Part shown: in pieces, positions 10,488 to 18,181 of the stretch | Layout: the number at the start of each line of letters is the position of its first letter | Numbering within the stretch: position 1 is the stretch's first letter | DNA from: Alcanivoracaceae bacterium | Lineage (GTDB): Bacteria > Pseudomonadota > Gammaproteobacteria > Pseudomonadales > Alcanivoracaceae | Reading direction: 5' to 3' | Assembly: GCA_029212745.1 (NCBI GenBank) | Contig: JARGOL010000002.1 | Span: forward strand, 268,133 to 332,132 | Length of the DNA: 64,000 nt | The notes under the pieces: model-generated | What the model was told of the DNA's origin: nothing | Database searches by the model: none | The model's input: only the letters and a program-made list of their open reading frames with translations | Program-made: the position numbers and the translations under genes

Positions 10488-11276
10488 ATGCAGAACGTAA
10501 AGAAGTCACTGTTTTGCGTTCTGCTCGCGGGCATCGCGGGCCCTGCCTTCGGGCAGGGTACCGGTCCGCTGGCGGTGGAAGACAGGTCGGTTGCTTCTGC
10601 CCAGTCAGCGCCAGGTGGCGCCACTGACGATGGGGTCATGCTGCTGATGCAGCAGATCCAGCAGTATGAGCAGGAACTTTCCGAGCTGCGTGGTGTGGTC
10701 GAGCAGATGCGCCACGACATGGAGCAGATGCGTGAGGCATCCAGGGAGAGATACCTCGACCTTGATGGGCGTATCAACGCTGTCGCCGGTGCCGGAGCGG
10801 TATCGGGTACCCCTGGCGCAGGGGACGACAGCAGCAGCGGCGATGCCGCCAGCACAGGCTCCGACACCTCGAACGTCACAGCAACCAACGATGAAAAAGC
10901 CGATCGCAAAGCCTACATGGCGGCGCGAGACCTGCTTTTGGATCGCAAGTTCACAGAGGCCGGTACGGCGTTCAACACCTACCTCGAAGATTACCCTGGC
11001 GGACAGTTCCGTGACTGGTCGTGGTTCTGGCTGGGCAAGATTGCCCTGAGCCGGGCAACGCCCGATAACGAAGCGGCCAGAAAGGCGTTCGAGACAGTCA
11101 TCAACGACTATCCCGACAGCACCAAGGTGCCTTCGGCCATGTATCAGCTGGCCATCCTCGAGGCGAATGCCGGAGAGCCGGCCCGAGCCAGGGTGACGCT
11201 GAACAAGCTGGTGAAGCAATTCCCGCAATCGTCCGAGGCACCCCTTGCCCGCGACATGCTCGAGCAGCTCAAGTGA
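10488..11276 (+). CDS. cpoB: Cell division coordinator CpoB (YbgF)
   Basis: A 262-residue periplasmic protein, last gene of the Tol-Pal operon, which links outer-membrane constriction with PBP1B-dependent wall synthesis in E. coli. It has a signal peptide (MQNVKKSLFCVLLAGIAGPAFG), a trimerising coiled coil (about 45-90, QQIQQYEQELSELRGVVEQM), a Gly/Ser-rich linker and C-terminal TPR repeats (about 140-262, with YMAARDLLLDRKFTEA and YPDSTKVPSAMYQLA). It starts nine bases after pal. Confidence 0.93.
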   Translation: MQNVKKSLFCVLLAGIAGPAFGQGTGPLAVEDRSVASAQSAPGGATDDGVMLLMQQIQQYEQELSELRGVVEQMRHDMEQMREASRERYLDLDGRINAVAGAGAVSGTPGAGDDSSSGDAASTGSDTSNVTATNDEKADRKAYMAARDLLLDRKFTEAGTAFNTYLEDYPGGQFRDWSWFWLGKIALSRATPDNEAARKAFETVINDYPDSTKVPSAMYQLAILEANAGEPARARVTLNKLVKQFPQSSEAPLARDMLEQLK

Positions 11277-11296
11277 GTATGACTGCCAAAGTCTGG

Positions 11297-11302
11297 TAGA
11301 AT
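11297..11302 (+). promoter_or_regulatory. Possible -10 element before queE
   Basis: TAGAAT resembles the -10 consensus in the 50-base gap between cpoB and queE. The hexamer 17 bases upstream (11274-11279, TGAGTA) is a poor -35, so queE may also depend on read-through from the Tol-Pal operon. Confidence 0.3.
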
Positions 11303-11316
11303 CCGCGCTCTCGCGG
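11303..11316 (+). promoter_or_regulatory. Hairpin overlapping the queE ribosome-binding site
   Basis: CCGCG-CTCT-CGCGG forms a five-pair GC hairpin whose right arm overlaps the start of the GGGAG ribosome-binding site (11315-11319) of the TTG-started queE. It could limit translation of queE. It does not show the A-rich tail and loop expected of a preQ1-I riboswitch. Confidence 0.3.
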
Positions 11317-11326
11317 GAGCAGGACG

Positions 11327-11971
11327 TTGACAGACCTTCGCATCACAGAAATTTTCCACTCCATACAGGGAGAGGCCCGTTCCGTTGGCTGGCCGACGGC
11401 CTTTGTGCGCCTGACCGGGTGCCCCCAGCGCTGTGTCTGGTGTGATACCGAATACGCCTTTCAGGGCGGCGAGCGCTGGCGTGTGGACCAGATCCTGGCC
11501 CGCGTGGCCGGTTTCGGTGCCGATCATGTCACCGTCACCGGTGGCGAGCCCCTGGCACAGCCGGCCGTGCACGGGTTGATGACAGCCCTTGCCGATGCCG
11601 GCTACCGGGTCAACCTGGAGACCGGTGGGGCGCTGGACATCAGCGACGTGGACCCGCGCGTAAGTATTGTCATGGACCTGAAGGCACCGGCATCCGGTGA
11701 GTCGCACAACAACCGCATGGACAACGTGCCTTTGCTCTCGACCAAGGACCAGGTCAAGTTCGTGCTGATGAATCGCGCCGACTATGACTGGGCTCGTCTG
11801 CAGGTGGACATGCATGGGCTGGCCGATCGCGTTGGCGACGTGCTGTTCTCGCCGGTTGCCGGTGAGCTGCCAGCGGCCGACCTGGCCCAGTGGATACTGG
11901 ATGACAGGTTGCCAGTGCGCTTCCAGATGCAGCTGCACAAGCTGCTTTGGAATGACGCCCGCGGTCGCTGA
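11327..11971 (+). CDS. queE: 7-carboxy-7-deazaguanine synthase QueE
   Basis: A 214-residue radical SAM enzyme that converts 6-carboxy-tetrahydropterin to 7-carboxy-7-deazaguanine in queuosine biosynthesis. The [4Fe-4S]-binding CxxxCxxC motif is CPQRCVWC (Cys32, Cys36, Cys39), preceded by the family signature TEIFHSIQGEARSVGWPTAFVRLTG in two adjacent blocks, and the SAM-binding TGGEPL motif follows. The only start that keeps the conserved N-terminus is the TTG at 11327; an in-frame ATG at 11279 runs straight into a stop. queC follows, giving two consecutive steps of the pathway. Confidence 0.94.
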   Translation: MTDLRITEIFHSIQGEARSVGWPTAFVRLTGCPQRCVWCDTEYAFQGGERWRVDQILARVAGFGADHVTVTGGEPLAQPAVHGLMTALADAGYRVNLETGGALDISDVDPRVSIVMDLKAPASGESHNNRMDNVPLLSTKDQVKFVLMNRADYDWARLQVDMHGLADRVGDVLFSPVAGELPAADLAQWILDDRLPVRFQMQLHKLLWNDARGR

Positions 11972-11998
11972 CAGGCCGGTTTCCAGCGGAGGATACGG

Positions 11999-12673
11999 AT
12001 GACAGACAGAGCAGTGGTTTTGCTTTCCGGTGGCCTGGATTCGGCCACTTGCCTGGCCATGGCCAGGGCGGCGGGGTACGACTGCCATGCGCTGGCGTTC
12101 GCCTACGGCCAGCGTCATGCTGCAGAGTTGCAGGCCGCTGAGCGGGTGGCGGCGTCACTGGGGGCAGCGTCGTTCCGGGTATTGTCACTGGGCCTTGGCG
12201 ATATCGGTGGCTCTGCCCTGACGGATACGGCCATCGACGTGCCCGATGACGGTGGTGAGGGCATCCCGGTGACCTATGTGCCGGCGCGCAATACGGTTTT
12301 CCTGTCACTGGCGCTGGGATTTGCAGAGGTGCTTGATGCCTCGGCCATCTACATCGGTGTCAATGCGGTGGACTATTCGGGCTATCCGGACTGCCGGCCG
12401 GCGTTTATCGAGGCATTCCAGGCGCTGGCTGACCTGGCCACCCGGGCGGGTGTGGAAGGCCATGGGCCGGTTATCAAGGCGCCGCTGCTGACCCTGAGCA
12501 AGTCCGCCATCGTTGCCGCCGGCACCGAGCTGGGCGTGGATTATGCGCAGACCGTGTCCTGCTATCAGGCCGATGCAGACGGTCGCGCCTGCGGCCGCTG
12601 TGACAGCTGTCGCCTGCGCCAGCGCGGTTTCGCTGATGCCGGCCTGGCCGACCCGACCCGCTACCAGGGGTGA
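11999..12673 (+). CDS. queC: 7-cyano-7-deazaguanine synthase QueC
   Basis: A 224-residue ATP-dependent enzyme that turns 7-carboxy-7-deazaguanine into preQ0. The N-terminal PP-loop is SGGLDSAT (10-17), and the C-terminal zinc site is in [15 protein letters not shown] together with the upstream Cys in TVSCYQ. A GGAGG ribosome-binding site precedes the ATG. It lies 27 bases after queE, probably in the same transcript. Confidence 0.96.
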   Translation: MTDRAVVLLSGGLDSATCLAMARAAGYDCHALAFAYGQRHAAELQAAERVAASLGAASFRVLSLGLGDIGGSALTDTAIDVPDDGGEGIPVTYVPARNTVFLSLALGFAEVLDASAIYIGVNAVDYSGYPDCRPAFIEAFQALADLATRAGVEGHGPVIKAPLLTLSKSAIVAAGTELGVDYAQTVSCYQADADGRACGRCDSCRLRQRGFADAGLADPTRYQG

Positions 12674-12692
12674 AATTTATCGCCCTGAGCCC

Positions 12693-12720
12693 TTGTCAGT
12701 GGCAAAAAAAACAGTATCAT
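12693..12720 (+). promoter_or_regulatory. Sigma-70 promoter for tRNA-Lys
   Basis: TTGTCA (12693-12698), 16-base spacer containing eight A residues, TATCAT (12715-12720), ending 16 bases before the first tRNA base. Spacing and hexamers fit a good sigma-70 promoter. Confidence 0.65.
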
Positions 12721-12736
12721 TTGCGCCTCTTTCGAC

Positions 12737-12812
12737 GGGTCGTTAGCTCAGTTGGTAGAGCAGTTGGCTTTTAACCAATTGGTCGTAGGTTCGAATCCTA
12801 CACGACCCACCA
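12737..12812 (+). tRNA. tRNA-Lys (anticodon UUU)
   Basis: A 76-base cloverleaf: acceptor stem GGGTCGT/ACGACCC, D arm GCTC...GAGC, anticodon stem GTTGG/CCAAT with loop CTTTTAA (anticodon TTT at 12770-12772), T arm GTAGG-TTCGAAT-CCTAC, and an encoded CCA end. It is flanked by its own promoter and terminator. Confidence 0.97.
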
Positions 12813-12820
12813 TCTCCAAA

Positions 12821-12844
12821 AGCCCCGGCCTGCCGGGGCTTTTT
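12821..12844 (+). terminator. Intrinsic terminator after tRNA-Lys
   Basis: AGCCCCGGC (12821-12829) pairs with GCCGGGGCT (12832-12840), followed by TTTT. It isolates the tRNA from the photolyase operon downstream. Confidence 0.88.
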
Positions 12845-12898
12845 CGTTTCCGCCTTTTTTAGCCACGTTCACCTATCTTCACCCGCGGCTCACAAACC

Positions 12899-12922
12899 TG
12901 TACACATGATAGCGCTTGTACA
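12899..12922 (+). promoter_or_regulatory. Direct repeat TGTACA-N12-TGTACA, putative PplR/LitR operator
   Basis: TGTACA at 12899-12904 and again at 12917-12922 with exactly 12 bases between. This fits the direct repeat reported for the Pseudomonas putida light-response regulator PplR1, T(G/A)TACA-N12-TGTA(C/T)A. It lies in the intergenic region just before the operon that encodes a MerR regulator of the same family plus a photolyase. A CATGAT hexamer (12904-12909) between the half sites could be the -10, which would fit repression in the dark, but no good -35 is visible. A second direct repeat, TTCACC-N4-TTCACC (12868-12883), lies just upstream. Confidence 0.75.
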
Positions 12923-12939
12923 AGTTTATGGAGCAAGTC

Positions 12940-13884
12940 ATGGGGCAGATATCAGTTGGCATCAGTGCCTGCCTGACCGGCCGGGAAGTGCGTCATGACG
13001 GTGGCCACAAGAACAGCCGCTACTGCATGGATGTACTGGCGGAGCACTTTGATTTCCAGCCATTCTGCCCGGAAATGGGGGCTGGCCTGGGCGTACCGCG
13101 TCCGGCCATGCACCTGATGGATGACGGCAACACCATCCGGCTGGTCAATGTCCGCGGTGAGGGTGATCACACCGACGCCATGCACGGCTGGATCACGGAA
13201 AACGTGCCCGCCATGGACGGGCTGCGTGGCTTCATCCTGATGGCCAAGTCGCCCAGCTGTGGCATGGAGCGCGTGCGCGTCTACAACGCGGACGGCGAGG
13301 TGCTGCATCGCGAGGGCAGTGGTTTGTTCGCCAGTGCCCTGCAGCAGGCGTGGCCGCTGTTACCGGTGGAAGAAGAAGGACGCCTGAACGACGACGCCCT
13401 GCGCGAAAACTTCATGGAGCGCGTGTTCTTCTACGATGACTGGTGCGCGTTGCTGGCACAGGGCCTCAGCGCCAGCGGCCTGCTCGAATTTCACACCCGA
13501 CACAAGTTCCAGCTGCTCGCCCATGACCAGGCAGCCTACCGGGCGCTGGGCCCGCTGCTGGCTGACCTCAAGGCGGCGCCGCTCGAGCAAATCGCCGACA
13601 CGTACATCCGTGGCGCCATGCAGGGCATGCGTCGGCTGGTGTCCCGCGGCGCCCATGTGAACACACTTCAGCACCTGTTCGGGTTTTATCGCGATGACCT
13701 GTCTGATGCTGAGCGGGCCGAGGCCAACGACCAGTTGCAGGCCTACCAGCGTGGCGAAGTGCCGCTGGTGGTGCCCATGACCCTGCTGCGCATGTTCCAG
13801 CGGCGCTTCCCCAGTGATTATGTGGGCAGTCAGCATTACCTGTCGCCATACCCCGACCGGCTTGGCCTGAGGAACAGGGTCTGA
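12940..13884 (+). CDS. DUF523 and DUF1722 (YbgA-like) fusion protein
   Basis: A 314-residue two-domain protein. The N-terminal DUF523 (about 1-150) has conserved Cys motifs (GISACLTGREVRHDGGHK and MAKSPSCGMERV). The C-terminal DUF1722 (about 190-305, HTRHKFQLLAHDQAAYRALG) corresponds to E. coli YbgA, whose gene sits directly before phr. Biochemical function is unknown. I chose the ATG at 12940, which has GGAG six bases upstream (12930-12933); earlier in-frame TTG 12916 and ATG 12928 overlap the putative operator or the ribosome-binding site. It is the first gene of a six-gene operon, and its stop overlaps the regulator's start by one base. Confidence 0.88.
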   Translation: MGQISVGISACLTGREVRHDGGHKNSRYCMDVLAEHFDFQPFCPEMGAGLGVPRPAMHLMDDGNTIRLVNVRGEGDHTDAMHGWITENVPAMDGLRGFILMAKSPSCGMERVRVYNADGEVLHREGSGLFASALQQAWPLLPVEEEGRLNDDALRENFMERVFFYDDWCALLAQGLSASGLLEFHTRHKFQLLAHDQAAYRALGPLLADLKAAPLEQIADTYIRGAMQGMRRLVSRGAHVNTLQHLFGFYRDDLSDAERAEANDQLQAYQRGEVPLVVPMTLLRMFQRRFPSDYVGSQHYLSPYPDRLGLRNRV

Positions 13885-14732
13885 TGCCAGCAAGCGGTTT
13901 TTCCATCGGTGAGCTGTCCGAGCAGACCGGCGTAAAGCCGGTCACCCTGCGGGCCTGGGAGCGGCGCTACGGCCTGCTGCGGCCCGGTCGCAGTGACAGT
14001 GGGCACCGTATCTACAGTCCCTCTGACGTCAGCCGTGTGCGCCAGGTGGTGAGCTGGCTGCAGCAGGGCGTGGCCATTGGCCAGGTACCATCACTGCTGC
14101 ACGGGAGTGGTCGCGCACGTCCTGCCGCACCGCCGGGCCCGGCGGCGGAAATCGTCGATTCTGCGTTGCGTTTTCGCCAGCAAAAGCTGGACCAGCAACT
14201 GGGCCGCTGCCTGGTGGAACAGCCCCTGGCCGTGTTCGCCCGCGACATCCTGGTGCCGGTGCGCAGTCGCCTTCGCGATATTGGCGGTGACAGCGCCACC
14301 GCACTGGCGCTGCTGGACGGTGTGCTGCAACACAAGCTTGGCGCCCTGGTGCTGAAGCACTCGCGCCGGGTGCGCCGCCAGGCCGCGTGGCTGGTTGTGG
14401 CTGCGGGCGGCCATGAAAGCCGGCTCATGGCGTTGCTCTATTCCGTTGCCTTGCTGGAAGCCGGTGCGGAGGTATTGCACGTGCCGCGTCTGGTGACCGG
14501 TCCGGGCCTGGCCGCCCTGGTGGAGAGCCAGCGAGCGGGTGGGGTGCTGCTTGTCGCCTGTCCGGGTACACGCCCGGGGGAATGGCGCCGTCTGGTGTCC
14601 GCCGGCGCGGATCAGGGCCAATGGCTGGTTGCCGGCCATGCCGCCACGCTGCCATTGGCGGCGCACATGCGTGGGCTGGACGGTGGTCCCGGCGAGGTTA
14701 TCGACGCGCTTGGCAGGGAGGGCACGCAATGA
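13884..14732 (+). CDS. MerR-family regulator of the LitR/CarH/PplR type
   Basis: A 282-residue regulator. The N-terminal MerR helix-turn-helix (about 5-72) has the subfamily signature TLRAWERRYGLLRPGR followed by GHRIYSPSDV. The C-terminal part (about 95-270) aligns in layout with the helical-bundle plus Rossmann cobalamin-binding module of CarH/LitR. The paired Glu-His of the CarH helix bundle is not visible (ALALLDGVLQHKLGALVLKH), and the loop that supplies the cobalt-ligand His reads VVAAGGHESRLMALL, so B12 binding is doubtful. That resembles class II LitR (PplR) proteins, which respond to light through separate LOV proteins. The ATG overlaps the upstream stop, and the stop overlaps phrB by four bases. 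It probably regulates its own operon through the TGTACA repeat. Confidence 0.85.
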   Translation: MPASGFSIGELSEQTGVKPVTLRAWERRYGLLRPGRSDSGHRIYSPSDVSRVRQVVSWLQQGVAIGQVPSLLHGSGRARPAAPPGPAAEIVDSALRFRQQKLDQQLGRCLVEQPLAVFARDILVPVRSRLRDIGGDSATALALLDGVLQHKLGALVLKHSRRVRRQAAWLVVAAGGHESRLMALLYSVALLEAGAEVLHVPRLVTGPGLAALVESQRAGGVLLVACPGTRPGEWRRLVSAGADQGQWLVAGHAATLPLAAHMRGLDGGPGEVIDALGREGTQ

Positions 14733-16174
14733 CCAAACTGGTCTGGTACCGCAATGATCTGCGCTGTCATTTCCATCAGGGTCTGCAGCATGCGCTGGCA
14801 TCCGGCGAGGCGGTAAGGGCGGTTTATCTCGATTGCCCGCAACAGTGGCACGACCATGGCATCGCACCGCTGCGACAGCGCTATGTGCTGCGCGCGTTGC
14901 TTTCTCTCGGTGACAATCTGGCCGCCCTTGGCGTGCCCCTTGATGTGATCGACTGTGGCCGTTTTTCCCGGGTAGCCGATGTGCTGGCGTCGCATGCTGA
15001 TACGCACGACGTCGACGAGATTTTCTGTACCCGGGAATACCCCTTCAATGAGATGGCGCGTGACCGTGCCGTGGCCAGGGTGATGGCGCAACGGTCAGTG
15101 GCGATCACCGCGTTTGACGACGCCGTGCTGGTGCCGCCACGGACACTGACCACCGGGCAGGGTGGCTGGTACAGCGTTTTCACACCGTACCGCAAGCGCT
15201 GGCAGGTGTGGCTGGCGGAAAACCCGCCGCCGGGGGATGGGCTGGACGCGTCGCCACGGAAAAAATCCGGGCGCTTTCCCGGGCGTGAGTACCTGCAAGC
15301 GCGGTTGGCCGAGACTGAGCACCTTGCCGGCCATGACCGGCAATGGCCGGCAGACGAGGCGACGGTGCGCGAGGAGCTGGCCCGTTTCATTGACGAGCAC
15401 CTGGCCGGCTACAAGCGGGACCGTGATTTTCCGGCGCTGGACGGTACCAGTGGCCTGTCAGCAGCACTTTCGACAGGGGTTCTGGCCGCCGCCGAATGCT
15501 ATCGGTTGGCAGAGGATGAAATGGCGCGCCGGCCGGCAGCGAAAGAGGGCGGCAACACCTGGGTCGGAGAGCTGGCCTGGCGCGACTTCTATCGCCAGAT
15601 CATGGCCAATCATCCGCGCCTGGCCACCGGCGAGCCCTACCGGGACGAAACCCGCTTCATCCAGTGGTCGCGGGACGAGGCGCTCTACCAGGCCTGGTGT
15701 GAGGGTCGAACCGGGTACCCGCTGGTGGATGCCGCCATGCGCCAGCTGCGCCAGACCGGGTGGATGCACAACCGCCTGCGCATGGTAACGGCCATGTTCC
15801 TGACCAAGAACCTGTTTATTGACTGGCGCTGGGGGGAGCAATGGTTCATGCAGCATCTGGTAGACGGGGATTTCGCCGCCAACAACGGTGGCTGGCAGTG
15901 GAGCGCTTCAACGGGTACGGATGCAGCGCCCTATTTCCGGGTGTTCAATCCGGTGCGCCAGGGCGAGCGTTTTGACCCGGAGGGTGACTTCATTCGCCGA
16001 TACGTGCCTGAGTTGGCCCAGCTTGAGGGCAAGGCCGTGCACCAGCCCTGGAAGAGTCCCATGCTCTGCCCGGATTACCCGCAACCGGTGGTTTCGCTGG
16101 ACGGTGTGAGAGACAAGGTGGTGTCTGCTTTTCAGGCAGCCCGTGATATTGCTCAACAGAAGGATTTCGCCTGA
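14729..16174 (+). CDS. phrB: Deoxyribodipyrimidine (CPD) photolyase
   Basis: A 481-residue class I photolyase that splits cyclobutane pyrimidine dimers using blue or near-UV light. The N-terminal antenna domain starts KLVWYRNDLRCHFHQGL. The C-terminal FAD domain has GELAWRDFYRQIMANHPR, GYPLVDAAMRQLRQTGWMHN, and the FAD/DNA-binding signature NNGGWQWSASTGTDAAPYFR. Length and motifs are those of E. coli Phr. I use the ATG at 14729 (family start MTKLVWYRNDLR), which overlaps the regulator's stop by four bases. The stop overlaps the next gene by one base. Neighbouring a LitR-type regulator suggests light-induced expression. Confidence 0.96.
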   Translation: MTKLVWYRNDLRCHFHQGLQHALASGEAVRAVYLDCPQQWHDHGIAPLRQRYVLRALLSLGDNLAALGVPLDVIDCGRFSRVADVLASHADTHDVDEIFCTREYPFNEMARDRAVARVMAQRSVAITAFDDAVLVPPRTLTTGQGGWYSVFTPYRKRWQVWLAENPPPGDGLDASPRKKSGRFPGREYLQARLAETEHLAGHDRQWPADEATVREELARFIDEHLAGYKRDRDFPALDGTSGLSAALSTGVLAAAECYRLAEDEMARRPAAKEGGNTWVGELAWRDFYRQIMANHPRLATGEPYRDETRFIQWSRDEALYQAWCEGRTGYPLVDAAMRQLRQTGWMHNRLRMVTAMFLTKNLFIDWRWGEQWFMQHLVDGDFAANNGGWQWSASTGTDAAPYFRVFNPVRQGERFDPEGDFIRRYVPELAQLEGKAVHQPWKSPMLCPDYPQPVVSLDGVRDKVVSAFQAARDIAQQKDFA

Positions 16175-17421
16175 TGGCACGAATAGCAGTAGTTGGCGCC
16201 GGCATCAGTGGCCTGACATGCGCCTGGTTGCTGGGACGTTCCCACGAGGTGGTGGTGTTCGAGGCCGAGGACTATATCGGCGGACACACGCACACCGTGA
16301 CGGTGTCGCGGCCAGAAGGTGAGTACAGTGTGGATACAGGCTTCATTGTCTTCAATGACCGCACCTATCCGAATTTCAACAAGCTGCTGGACCAGCTTGG
16401 CATTGGGCGCCAGGAAACGGCCATGGGGTTTGCGGTGTCTGCCGAGGCCACCGGGGTTGAATACTGTGGTGATGGTCTCGGCGGTGTGTTCGCCCAGCGC
16501 AGGAACCTGTTTTCCCCGGCACACTGGCGAATGGTTTTCGAGATCCTGCGTTTCAATCGGCAGGCGCCTGAGCTGCTGGCATCGGATGAGGGCGAGCTGC
16601 CCCTGGGCGAGTACCTGCGCCGCAACGGCTACAGCGATCGTTTCCTGACGCACTACATTCTCGCCATGGGCGGCGCCATCTGGTCCTGTGGCGAAGCGCA
16701 GATGGCCTCCTTTCCGGCCAGGTTCTTCGTGCAGTTCTTCCATAATCACGGGTTGCTGGCCCTGCGTAACCGGCCGCAATGGTATGTGGTGCCCGGAGGC
16801 AGCCGCACCTATGTGGACCGTATGCTGGAGGATATGCCCGCCGTTGTCCGCCCGGGGACGCCGGTACAGTCAGTAAGGCGCTTCCCGGAGCATGTGGCGA
16901 TCACCACGCAGGCCCATGGGGAAGAGCATTTCGACCAGGTGGTGATGGCCTGTCACAGCGACCAGGCCAGTGCCCTGCTGGCCGATATCGATGCCGGGGA
17001 AAAGCGCCTGCTGGACGCCATTCCCTACCAGGCCAACGACGTGGTGCTGCACACGGACGCCAGCCTGATGCCGCGTAATCGTCGCACCTGGTCAAGCTGG
17101 AATGCGTTGCTGCCGGCCCAGGCCAGTGCCGCCGCCCAGGTCACGTACAACATGAACATCCTCCAGGGTATCGCGTCGCCGGTGGATTTCTGCGTTACCC
17201 TGAATGCCACGGACCGCATTGACCCGGCCAGCATCATTGGCCAGTGGCGGTTTGATCACCCCGTGTTTACACCGGAAGGGGTGCAGGCGAAAGCAGAGAT
17301 TGCCCGCCGCAATGGCTCACGGCGCACCTGGTTCTGCGGGGCCTGGTGCCGTTACGGCTTCCACGAGGACGGCGTGGTGTCGGCGCTGGCAGTGGCGGAA
17401 CAGTTCGGGGAGCAACTGTGA
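16174..17421 (+). CDS. FAD/NAD(P)-dependent oxidoreductase of the amine-oxidase superfamily
   Basis: A 415-residue flavoprotein. An N-terminal dinucleotide-binding motif (RIAVVGAGISGLTCAWLL, then VVVFEAEDYIGGHTHTV) identifies the amine-oxidase/phytoene-desaturase-like superfamily, and DTGFIVFNDRTYPNFNKLL is typical of the subgroup clustered with DUF1365 and CFA-type methyltransferases. The C-terminal FAD contact is in WFCGAWCRYGFHEDGV. The substrate is probably a fatty-acyl chain, by context with the downstream methyltransferase, but this is not shown by sequence. It overlaps phrB and the DUF1365 gene. Confidence 0.88.
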   Translation: MARIAVVGAGISGLTCAWLLGRSHEVVVFEAEDYIGGHTHTVTVSRPEGEYSVDTGFIVFNDRTYPNFNKLLDQLGIGRQETAMGFAVSAEATGVEYCGDGLGGVFAQRRNLFSPAHWRMVFEILRFNRQAPELLASDEGELPLGEYLRRNGYSDRFLTHYILAMGGAIWSCGEAQMASFPARFFVQFFHNHGLLALRNRPQWYVVPGGSRTYVDRMLEDMPAVVRPGTPVQSVRRFPEHVAITTQAHGEEHFDQVVMACHSDQASALLADIDAGEKRLLDAIPYQANDVVLHTDASLMPRNRRTWSSWNALLPAQASAAAQVTYNMNILQGIASPVDFCVTLNATDRIDPASIIGQWRFDHPVFTPEGVQAKAEIARRNGSRRTWFCGAWCRYGFHEDGVVSALAVAEQFGEQL

Positions 17422-18179
17422 ATGATGTGATGGTGGCCCGGGGAAACGTTTGGCATCGCCGGTTGCGGCCGGCGCAGCACGCGTTCGCGTATCCTTTCTG
17501 GATGGTCTGGGCCGACCTGGACCAGCTGGATGCGTTCGGCCGGGGCTCACGGTTCTGGGGACACCGGTGGCGCCCCGTGGTGCTGCGAGACAAGGATTAC
17601 CTGCCGGGGTCCGGGGCACGCCTGAGGGACCGGGTAGCGTCCCGCGCCGCAGAACTGGGCGCGGATTGGCGTGCCGGCCGGATCTGCATGCTCGGCCAGC
17701 CGCGCATGTTCGGCTGGTTATTCAACCCGCTGGTGCTTTACTGGCATTTTGCCCCGGGGGCATCCGCGCCGGACGGTGTGCTGGCCGAGGTGCAGAATAC
17801 CCCCTGGAAGGAGCGCCACTGCTATTTGCTGCCCCTTCAGGGGCAGGGACCCTGGGAGGTGGTCCAGCCCAAGCAGTTCCATGTCTCGCCATTTCTGGAC
17901 ATGGCCATGGATTACCACTGGCGGATACATTTGCACAACAATGAAATCAGCGTGGCTATACGTAATCATGACGTTGAGGGAGCTATTTTCCAGGCAGGTA
18001 TAAAGCTGCACGGCGAGCCGGCAACAGTGGCGCTGATGCGGCGCATGGCCTGGCGGCACGGCCTTCAGGCAGTGAAGGTCAGCGTCGGCATTCACGTCCA
18101 TGCGTTGCGGTTGTGGTTAAAAGGGGTGCCATTTCTGGTGCATCCGGGAAAACGGAAAAAACTGTCCGAGGAGAAATAA
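17418..18179 (+). CDS. DUF1365 domain-containing protein
   Basis: A 253-residue protein of the DUF1365 family, recognised by RGNVWHRRLRPAQHAFAYPF, MFGWLFNPLVLYWHF and KQFHVSPFLDMAMDYHWR. No signal peptide. Its function is unknown; it is regularly encoded between an FAD oxidoreductase and a CFA-family methyltransferase, so a role in fatty-acyl modification is likely. The GTG at 17418 overlaps the previous stop and has GGGGAG five bases upstream; an ATG at 17430 is an alternative with poorer spacing. The methyltransferase gene begins two bases after its stop. Confidence 0.88.
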   Translation: MNDVMVARGNVWHRRLRPAQHAFAYPFWMVWADLDQLDAFGRGSRFWGHRWRPVVLRDKDYLPGSGARLRDRVASRAAELGADWRAGRICMLGQPRMFGWLFNPLVLYWHFAPGASAPDGVLAEVQNTPWKERHCYLLPLQGQGPWEVVQPKQFHVSPFLDMAMDYHWRIHLHNNEISVAIRNHDVEGAIFQAGIKLHGEPATVALMRRMAWRHGLQAVKVSVGIHVHALRLWLKGVPFLVHPGKRKKLSEEK

Positions 18180-18181
18180 CA

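Noticed and set aside
11277-11326. Possible preQ1 riboswitch upstream of queE/queC
   Set aside because: Only 50 bases are available. There is a small hairpin, but the preQ1-I loop and A-rich tail are absent.
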